Shown here piece by piece: positions 58,625-64,000 of a stretch of DNA of 64,000 bases. Under the pieces are notes generated by a model that worked only from the letters and a program-made list of their open reading frames with translations, was not told the DNA's origin and did not search any database. The translations under genes and the position numbers were made by a program. Numbering within the stretch: the first letter of the stretch is position 1; each line of letters begins with the position of its first letter. Source of the DNA: Methanobacteriota archaeon (lineage in GTDB: Archaea; Thermoplasmatota; E2; JACPAO01; JAHWKR01); NCBI GenBank assembly GCA_019347805.1, contig JAHWKR010000004.1, positions 14,158 to 78,157 on the forward strand, in the 5' to 3' direction.

Positions 58625-61060
58625 TCATAAGAAGGGACCGGAGCGGGTCCTTCCCAGGAGGACAAGGAGTCCCAGGAGCGAGACGAGGAACGGGAACGGG
58701 ACGGCGGGTGTGGTGGCGGTGGTGTCCCGGGTCGGGTCGATGAAGTCGCGGTCGATCACAAGCGGCGGGACGTCCGCGGCATCGAGGTCCGCTGCCAGGA
58801 CGTCACGATAATAGGCCGCGACCGTCGGGTGTTCGATGAAGAGCGTCACCTCGCGGTTCATGGTCTGCGACGCCAGGTTGCCGTTCGCCGAACCGACCAC
58901 CGCCAGGTTGCGGCCGCCCGCGACCGGGTCGACCAGCCAACCCTTGTTGTGCAACACACCGCCCGGCCCGGAACCGAGCCGCACCGGAACCGCGTACGGG
59001 TCATGATCCAGTTCTGCTGCGCGTCGGGAGAGCACCGCCGCGGTCTCGTCGTTCCCTGCCGTCTGCACGTCACCGTCCTCGAAATCGCCAGACAGGACGC
59101 CGCGGACCTTGACACCCTGTTCCATCTGTTCCAAGAGCACAAGGACGAGCGGCGAGAGCTGATCATAGCCCGGCCGCCGCCACGCGAACGGCAGGTTGAG
59201 CTGCTGGGTCCACACCTCTTCTTTCGCAGCACCGAGCGCGCTCACCAAGGGACTCGAACGCGGGTCACCGAGATGGTCGGGTGCGACGACCGGCATGACG
59301 CGCACCGGGCCGTCGATGACCAAGGTCTCCAGGCGTTCCTCCGCTGGAGGGGGGACCGGTGCCCAGACCGGGTCGCGCACATCCGGGTCGAGGTCTTCGC
59401 CGATGAGGGGCCGACTGTCGACCGGATGCGTGGCGTCGGCGACGAAGAGACCGGTCATCCAGGTGGCGACCTCTTCGTCGTGGACGGCGACACCCCAACC
59501 GCGGTTGCCGGAGACGCCGTCCGGTGGCCAGCCATGCAGGTTGGCGTTCTCCGAAAGGACCACCGTCCATGCTCCGTCGACGACGAGATACTTGGCATGG
59601 TCATGGTCGAAACGCAGCCGCTCGAGCGTGCGCACTTCGACGCCTGCGGAGCGGAGCCTGTCCACGGCCCACGCCGTCTGCTCAAGTTTGTCAGCGCTCG
59701 CGGCGACCGGCCGTCCCTGCAGGAGCACCCGCACCGTGACGTTGCGCTCCGCCGCCGCGACCAAGGCCTCCACGGCTTCCAGAAGCGTGAGATCGTAGAG
59801 GTTGACATCGATCGTCGACGTGGCGCCGTCGATGCGCAAGAGCACCTCCTCGAGACAGCGGTCCGGACACACGAACGCGCGCACGGGGCCTTGGGCGTCG
59901 AACCAACGCGTCGGCCGGTCTTCCTGGTATTGCCGCAGGATGCGCGGCGCGAGCCAATCCTCGGCCCGGTCGGTGTCGACGAATGTGTCGCCCGACGCCA
60001 GTCGTGACAAGAGCCGTCCTTCCAGGCGGTTCTTCTCGGCCGCCGGGCCCGACCACCCCGGGCCGAGCGCGTCACCATAATGGAACGCATCGACAAGGAC
60101 ATCGCCGTAATGCAGCGTCAGGTCGTCGCCGCCGTTCGCAAGGGCGAAAGGGCCGGTCTGCCACAACCCTGCGGCGGTCGTCGGATGGTCCCAAGAGAAC
60201 GTGTATGCCGCGCCTGGTGCACCGGCATGTCCCGCATCCGGTGCGGTTCGCAGAAGCACCGAGGCGCCGGGGACTACGGGAACGTCCGGCAATACGAGTT
60301 CGCCTTCACCGTCCGAGACGCGCAGCCCTTCGAGCGACGTGATCTTGGCATCGGGCGCGACCCACAAGACGACCGCTTCCGCCCCGTCCGGATGCAGGTC
60401 GGGGCCGACACGCACGAAAAGCACGTCCCCCGGGGCGACCGGCCGCGCGACGGAACGCGCCACCTCGCCACCCTCCGGCGGAAGCGACACCCACGCATAG
60501 CCCGGCGGCGCGGGATGGCCGTCACGGTCGACCCCGAGCGGTGCCGTGGTGCGGATGCGCCCCGATGCCTCGATGGCCGCCCAGCCCGCACCCGGCTCGA
60601 CCCAGGTCCCCATGCCACCCTCGTTCTCAGTCCAGACGATCGCACCGTACGACCGGACCGGGCCGGTGCCGTCCGGACCGCGCAGACGCAACTGGACCGT
60701 GCCCTGCTCTCCCACTTCTTTTCCATCCGCCGTGCGGAGCGGTATGATCCTTCGTCCTTGGTCGTCCTGTTCGAAGATGGTGAGCGGCACATAGCGCGTC
60801 GGCGACGCCCACGCGGAACCGTTCCACAGACGGGTCACCGCCGTATCGGTGTCGCCGACCCAGAGGCGCACCTCGTGTCCGTCCAGGCATGTGGGTATCG
60901 TCAACCGAAGGGCGAACGGCACGCCTCCACCATCCGCCATCTCCGGTGCCTCGACCACGAAGGCGTCCGCGCATGACGCCTCGGCGTAAGCGGCCGGCCA
61001 CGCTGCGAACAGCAGGACGACAAGGAGGAACGAACGGACCAGGACGTGCCGGTGCGCCAC
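58625..61060 (-). CDS. Secreted phospholipase D-like protein, membrane-anchored
   Basis: An 811-residue protein starting at GTG. Signal peptide (VRSFLLVVLLFAAWPAAYA), then beta domains including one resembling a lamin-tail domain (GPFALANGGDDLTLHYGDVL, VDAFHYG, about residues 305-335). Two phospholipase D-type HKD sites follow: HDHAKYLVVD with SENAN, and LHNKGWLVD with GSANGN (near 500 and 710). It ends with a TM helix (VPFPFLVSLLGLLVLLG). The two half-sites make one active centre of the PLD superfamily. The substrate could be a lipid or nucleic acid outside the cell. A TATA box shared with the tRNA lies 27 bases upstream. Confidence 0.88.
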   Translation of the reverse strand: MAHRHVLVRSFLLVVLLFAAWPAAYAEASCADAFVVEAPEMADGGGVPFALRLTIPTCLDGHEVRLWVGDTDTAVTRLWNGSAWASPTRYVPLTIFEQDDQGRRIIPLRTADGKEVGEQGTVQLRLRGPDGTGPVRSYGAIVWTENEGGMGTWVEPGAGWAAIEASGRIRTTAPLGVDRDGHPAPPGYAWVSLPPEGGEVARSVARPVAPGDVLFVRVGPDLHPDGAEAVVLWVAPDAKITSLEGLRVSDGEGELVLPDVPVVPGASVLLRTAPDAGHAGAPGAAYTFSWDHPTTAAGLWQTGPFALANGGDDLTLHYGDVLVDAFHYGDALGPGWSGPAAEKNRLEGRLLSRLASGDTFVDTDRAEDWLAPRILRQYQEDRPTRWFDAQGPVRAFVCPDRCLEEVLLRIDGATSTIDVNLYDLTLLEAVEALVAAAERNVTVRVLLQGRPVAASADKLEQTAWAVDRLRSAGVEVRTLERLRFDHDHAKYLVVDGAWTVVLSENANLHGWPPDGVSGNRGWGVAVHDEEVATWMTGLFVADATHPVDSRPLIGEDLDPDVRDPVWAPVPPPAEERLETLVIDGPVRVMPVVAPDHLGDPRSSPLVSALGAAKEEVWTQQLNLPFAWRRPGYDQLSPLVLVLLEQMEQGVKVRGVLSGDFEDGDVQTAGNDETAAVLSRRAAELDHDPYAVPVRLGSGPGGVLHNKGWLVDPVAGGRNLAVVGSANGNLASQTMNREVTLFIEHPTVAAYYRDVLAADLDAADVPPLVIDRDFIDPTRDTTATTPAVPFPFLVSLLGLLVLLGRTRSGPFL

Positions 61061-61082
61061 GACGGAAAGTCGGACGGGGGGC

Positions 61083-61089
61083 TTTTAAA
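61083..61089. promoter_or_regulatory. Bidirectional TATA box
   Basis: TTTTAAA stands 27 bases before the GTG of the phospholipase-like gene (minus strand, 61060) and 28 bases before the first base of the tRNA (plus strand, 61115). The near-symmetric box is the only AT-rich sequence between them, so it probably serves both directions. Confidence 0.7.
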
Positions 61090-61114
61090 CGACCCGTTCT
61101 TGGCCGCCTCCCGA

Positions 61115-61189
61115 GGGCACGTAGCCTAGCCCGGATATGGCGTGGGCCTCCTAAGCCCAAGATCGGGGGTTCGAATCCCCCCGTGCCCG
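61115..61189 (+). tRNA. tRNA-Arg (anticodon CCT)
   Basis: A 75-base cloverleaf. The acceptor stem GGGCACG pairs with CGTGCCC, with G as discriminator. The anticodon stem TGGGC/GCCCA encloses the loop CTCCTAA, giving anticodon CCT (reads AGG). The T arm has GGGGG-TTCGAAT-CCCCC. CCA is not encoded. No intron is present. A TATA-like box lies 28 bases upstream. The 3' end is duplicated downstream. Confidence 0.95.
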
Positions 61190-61316
61190 TTTCGCTCCTC
61201 GCGTCGCTCGCGGTCCCGGTGGGAGACCGTCGCTGGCGCTCCGGAACCCCCCGTGCCCGTTTCGTTCCTCGCGTCGCTCACGGTCACGGTGGGAGACCGT
61301 CGCTCGCGCTCTGGAA
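61177..61316. repeat. 70-bp tandem repeat including the tRNA 3' end
   Basis: Two tandem units (61177-61246 and 61247-61316) differ at 5 of 70 positions. Each begins with ccccccgtgcccg, the last 13 bases of the tRNA, followed by the same 57 bases of downstream sequence. The second unit therefore carries a tRNA 3' end without a tRNA. This could be an old attachment site or a simple tandem duplication. Confidence 0.9.
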
Positions 61317-61424
61317 TCCGTTCTCTCCCTTCGATCCCGTCCCTCTTCCTACTGTGTTCCGACCTCGACCCACCTTGTCCTAACCGACAATCGTTTAGAA
61401 GGAACGCCCTATAGGCTCCCCTGA

Positions 61425-62225
61425 ATGGGTCTTCCTCCCTCTTCCCGGCTCCCACGGGTCACCCGGTCGCTCATCGCCGCCATCCTGGTCCTACCTGTGG
61501 CGTTCTCCGGCTGCTTCGGCATCGGCGAGACCGAAGGCGGCCCCGGAGATTGGGGGCGCGAGTTCCTGTCCGACTCCGACTATACACGCCTCATCGTCGA
61601 GATCGACCATGAGCAAGGCGCGGCACCGGCCGACGAGGCGCTCGCGGGCCTGCGCACCAACATCGAATCGTTTTTGCGCAAGCCGGGCGGCGTCGAGATC
61701 CGCACGCCGACAAGCGAGGTGCCGAACAAGGGCCAAGGCGCCAAGTGGAGCTTCGCGCAGATCCGCTCGGCCGAGGATTCCATCCGGGACGAGACCAAAG
61801 ACGGCAAGACCGCCGTCCTCTACATCATGTACGTCAACGGCGGCTCCTCGGAGGATTCCGATTCCGGGCGCGTCCTCGGCGCCGCCTATTCCGGCTCCAG
61901 CATCGTGATGTTCAAGGACAACATCCGCAGCGTGCAGAACCAGTGCTTCAACCTTCTGCCCCTCGGCTGCCCGAGCCCCGGCACCATCGAGAAAGCGGTG
62001 CTCATCCACGAGCTCGGCCACATCCTGGGGCTCGTCAACAACGGCATCCCGATGGTCGAACCCCACGAGGACCCCGACCATTCGCACCACTCCGACAACC
62101 CGGACAGCGTCATGTACTGGAAGGTCGACACCGGGAGCGTCATCGACCTCATCCGGGGCCGTGGTCTCCCGACCGAGTTCGACGCCAACGACAAGGCCGA
62201 CATGCGCGCCGCGGGAGGCAAATGA
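61425..62225 (+). CDS. Lipoprotein metalloprotease, metzincin-like
   Basis: A 266-residue protein with signal and lipobox (AILVLPVAFSGC, Cys near 30). The zinc-binding motif is HELGHILGLVNNG, where the third ligand expected in metzincins (HExxHxxGxxH) is Asn. About 35 residues later SVMYWKV resembles a Met-turn. His-rich DPDHSHHSD between them could supply the third ligand. Two Cys (QNQCFNLLPLGC) may form a disulfide. The ATG at 61425 lies about 29 bases after a TATA-like cgtttaga. It overlaps the next small gene. Confidence 0.78.
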   Translation: MGLPPSSRLPRVTRSLIAAILVLPVAFSGCFGIGETEGGPGDWGREFLSDSDYTRLIVEIDHEQGAAPADEALAGLRTNIESFLRKPGGVEIRTPTSEVPNKGQGAKWSFAQIRSAEDSIRDETKDGKTAVLYIMYVNGGSSEDSDSGRVLGAAYSGSSIVMFKDNIRSVQNQCFNLLPLGCPSPGTIEKAVLIHELGHILGLVNNGIPMVEPHEDPDHSHHSDNPDSVMYWKVDTGSVIDLIRGRGLPTEFDANDKADMRAAGGK

Positions 62226-62410
62226 TGCCCGCCGACGGCAAGCTCCTCGAAGACGCCCTGCGGCTCGCGGTGGACAAGAACCTCGCCGACATCCGCACCC
62301 TCCTCGCCTGGGCGGAACGGAGCGACGGGCTCGACGAGAAGCTGCGCCACATCGGCCACGCGCTCGAGCTCCTCGCCGAGGTCAAGGAGAACCTGGAAGC
62401 GTTGCGCTGA
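62222..62410 (+). CDS. Small helical protein of unknown function
   Basis: A 62-residue cytoplasmic protein, predicted to be two or three helices (LLEDALRLAVDKNLADIRTL, LRHIGHALELLAEVKENLEA). The ATG overlaps the stop of the metalloprotease gene (ATGATG), so it is translated by coupling. No family is recognised. It abuts the convergent TraB gene with no gap. Confidence 0.65.
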   Translation: MMPADGKLLEDALRLAVDKNLADIRTLLAWAERSDGLDEKLRHIGHALELLAEVKENLEALR

Positions 62411-63262
62411 TCAGGGGGCCTCGTCGGGAAGGTCCGACGACGGCACATCGACGTGGAACGAAACGCTCGCGCCACCCTCCGCCACCTCGCCGTCGGCCTC
62501 TTGATGTCGTGGTGGGAACGGGTCGGGCGGAAGGTCGCGGTCGCGGAGCGCGCGCATGCGGATGACCTCGAGCGCGTCCCCCTCAAGCCGATCCTCGATG
62601 ACCTTGAGCATGCCGGAGACATGGCCGTCGCCGACCACGGCGACGACCCGCTCGACCTTCGGTTCGCGCTCGGCGAGCGACAGGATCGCCGTCGCCATGT
62701 GGGCGTCGCGCTCGTCGATGAGCACCCGCTTGAGGGTCGGGAAGCTGTCCCCCATGCGGGCGATGTAGGCGACCGGGTCCGATTCGTATTCCGCGAGCTC
62801 GGTGTCGACCTCGGTCTTGCCGCCGCCCCGCAGGATGGCCCACAAGAAGCGGAACTTCTCACCGAAGCCCATCTCTTTCCAGACACGCCGGACGAGAAGA
62901 CGCGCATCGACATCGATGCAGCCGAGGGGCTTGCCGAGCCTGCGTGCGGCGTCGACCGCGGCGAGCATCTCGCTCCCCGGCGCCACCCCCTCGCCCTCCG
63001 CGAGCTTCTCCTGCGTGCCGGCGAGGAAGCGGTAGACGAACGGCATCTTGCGCTGCGCCTCATGGTGGGCGGCACGGATCTCCTCGGCGCGCGGATCACC
63101 CACCGCCTCCAGGCGTGCCAGATGGCGGCGTTCTTCCAGGCCGCGCAGGCGCACCGGGTCGAGCTCGACGCAGACCACATCGGGATCACGCGAACGGATG
63201 ACTTCCTCGACCATGTCGCCGATGGCGAAGATATGCCCCGTCCCGACAAGCGTCACCTGCAC
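62411..63262 (-). CDS. TraB/GumN family protein
   Basis: A 283-residue protein of the TraB/PrgY/GumN (TIKI-related) family. It has the N-terminal VTLVGTGHIFAIG, the VVCVELDPVRLRGLEERRHL segment, GCIDVDARLL and the late VVGDGHVSGM; the two GxxH motifs and the Glu are the proposed metal site of a putative protease. This copy lacks the C-terminal membrane domain of some archaeal TraB proteins. A TATA-like CTTTTATC (minus strand, about 63289-63297) would put transcription start near 63266, so the GTG at 63262 is preferred over the ATG at 63286. Confidence 0.85.
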   Translation of the reverse strand: MQVTLVGTGHIFAIGDMVEEVIRSRDPDVVCVELDPVRLRGLEERRHLARLEAVGDPRAEEIRAAHHEAQRKMPFVYRFLAGTQEKLAEGEGVAPGSEMLAAVDAARRLGKPLGCIDVDARLLVRRVWKEMGFGEKFRFLWAILRGGGKTEVDTELAEYESDPVAYIARMGDSFPTLKRVLIDERDAHMATAILSLAEREPKVERVVAVVGDGHVSGMLKVIEDRLEGDALEVIRMRALRDRDLPPDPFPPRHQEADGEVAEGGASVSFHVDVPSSDLPDEAP

Positions 63263-63312
63263 AGGGGCGCGCAACCTGGGTCCCATGATAAAAGGTCGGG
63301 AGGGCCGGCCGT

Positions 63313-63987
63313 CTATGTGGACCCGAGGACATCGAGGTCCTTGGAGAGCCGGTCGGCCAGTTCCGCCTCCTCGCGCTCCTTCGGGCTCATGCGGGCAAGA
63401 AGGATGCGCCGCTCGAGCGCCCGGCGCACCGGCTTGTAGGGGTGGGCGGAGACAAGATGGAAACGCTCCTCCTCGTCCCAGCCGTTGCCGCGCGTCGCGT
63501 GCTCGGGCGGCTCCTCACCGACCACCGGTTTCGTGACGCGGTCCTTCATGGTGCCCTTGCGCACCTTGGCAAGGAAATCGCCATAGCCCCACATGCGGCC
63601 CCAGAAGGTGCGCGAGGCGGTCATGTCACGCACCGCATCGAGCGGCAGTTCGTGGATGAGCCGGTAGCGCCGAACGAAGACACTCAAGAGGTCGTTGTCG
63701 AGGGTGATGCGCACCTCGCGGCGGCGCCGCTCGGCGACCACGACGAGGAACAGGCCGAGGGAAAGCAGGACCACACCCGGCGCGGTGGCAGGGGCCGGGA
63801 GATGGCCGAGGAGCGGCCAGGCGGCGAAGTGAGCGGCAAGGGCGAAACCGGGGACGCCGATGATGGCGAGGAGCCTCAGAAGCGGGTGGTGGCGCAAGGC
63901 AAGGCCGAGCCCGATGCCTGCGACAAGGGCGACCAGGACCGCGGCGACAGCGCCCAAGAGCGGCCGGGTCGACATCCAGCCCTGCAT
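63313..63987 (-). CDS. Membrane protein with PH-like (bPH) domain
   Basis: A 224-residue protein. Three predicted helices (residues 10-30, 36-56 and 66-86) are followed by a soluble domain (ITLDNDLLSVFVRRYRLIHE, LDAVRDMTASRTFWGRMWGY). That domain resembles bacterial PH-like domains of the DUF304 type, where the second helix-strand (GYGDFLAKVRKG) is characteristic. The C-terminal 50 residues are charged. The start is ATG at 63987 or 63975, close to the window end; the promoter lies outside. No function is known. Confidence 0.72.
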   Translation of the reverse strand: MQGWMSTRPLLGAVAAVLVALVAGIGLGLALRHHPLLRLLAIIGVPGFALAAHFAAWPLLGHLPAPATAPGVVLLSLGLFLVVVAERRRREVRITLDNDLLSVFVRRYRLIHELPLDAVRDMTASRTFWGRMWGYGDFLAKVRKGTMKDRVTKPVVGEEPPEHATRGNGWDEEERFHLVSAHPYKPVRRALERRILLARMSPKEREEAELADRLSKDLDVLGST

Positions 63988-64000
63988 GAGCGTATCGGCG

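Noticed and set aside
61247-61316. A second tRNA gene after tRNA-Arg
   Set aside because: Only the last 13 bases of the tRNA are repeated; no anticodon or D arm is present.

Overview
The window is a contiguous, high-GC piece of archaeal chromosome. Archaeal identity comes from the information-processing genes: the Nop5/fibrillarin pair of the C/D-box RNP, the exosome subunit Csl4, RNA polymerase subunit L next to archaeal TruD, the RFC small clamp-loader subunit, an archaeal-type SRP RNA and a tRNA-Arg(CCT). Many genes have a TATA-like box about 26-33 bases before the start codon, which suggests leaderless transcription; only a few have a clear Shine-Dalgarno. The many lipobox proteins, membrane-anchored winged-helix regulators and type 1B pyrimidine enzymes would suit an uncultivated Thermoplasmatota-like euryarchaeon. 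That placement is an inference: no rRNA is present.

Layout. 0-6.7 kb: glycerol kinase, an RNase H-fold protein, a secreted coiled-coil protein, a DUF1015 protein, a small zinc-ribbon/HTH protein. 6.7-13.6 kb: MEDS-type histidine kinase, 6-phospho-3-hexuloisomerase with an odd 3' repeat array, an endonuclease IV-like protein, a RimK/aspartoacylase-like pair, an Hpt protein. 13.7-17.6 kb: glmU-glmS (UDP-GlcNAc synthesis) and a VapBC-like pair with a clear operator. 17.6-34.3 kb: mostly envelope and sensory functions (lipoproteins, a beta-propeller protein, a membrane-bound winged-helix regulator, a CACHE/HAMP histidine kinase with a multi-TM partner, an MFS-rhomboid fusion), with PyrK and a SprT-like protease. 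34.6-41.4 kb: PyrD, Nop5-fibrillarin, membrane proteins and a sugar epimerase. 41.5-46.6 kb: two tandem cytochrome-like membrane proteins, small membrane proteins, SRP RNA. 46.7-50.9 kb: rpiA, Csl4, RpoL, TruD. 51-54.2 kb: a 48-residue secreted peptide, a multi-TM Ser/Thr kinase and a convergent winged-helix/FHA protein. 54.6-64 kb: RFC small subunit with a downstream echo of its 3' end, isoaspartyl methyltransferase, a PKD lipoprotein, rhomboid protease, phospholipase D-like protein, tRNA-Arg, a metalloprotease, a TraB-family protein and a PH-like membrane protein.

How the genes work together. Central metabolism: HxlB and RpiA belong to the archaeal ribulose-monophosphate/ribose route, PyrD and PyrK form one dihydroorotate dehydrogenase although encoded 9 kb apart, GlmU and GlmS make UDP-GlcNAc. 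Sensing: two histidine kinases, an Hpt protein, an extracellular-domain/TM/winged-helix regulator and an STK-FHA pair.

Most notable signals: (1) 3' ends of hxlB (three copies) and rfcS (two copies) are echoed downstream with almost only synonymous differences, the stop codon lying in a hairpin tip each time; (2) the tandem cytochromes carry two H-X13-H helices typical of ferric-reductase-like di-heme domains, and only one copy keeps an intact CXXCH; (3) an MFS transporter is fused to a rhomboid-like domain with a potential Ser-His dyad; (4) a Trp-rich secreted micropeptide stands next to a membrane Ser/Thr kinase and an FHA transcription factor.
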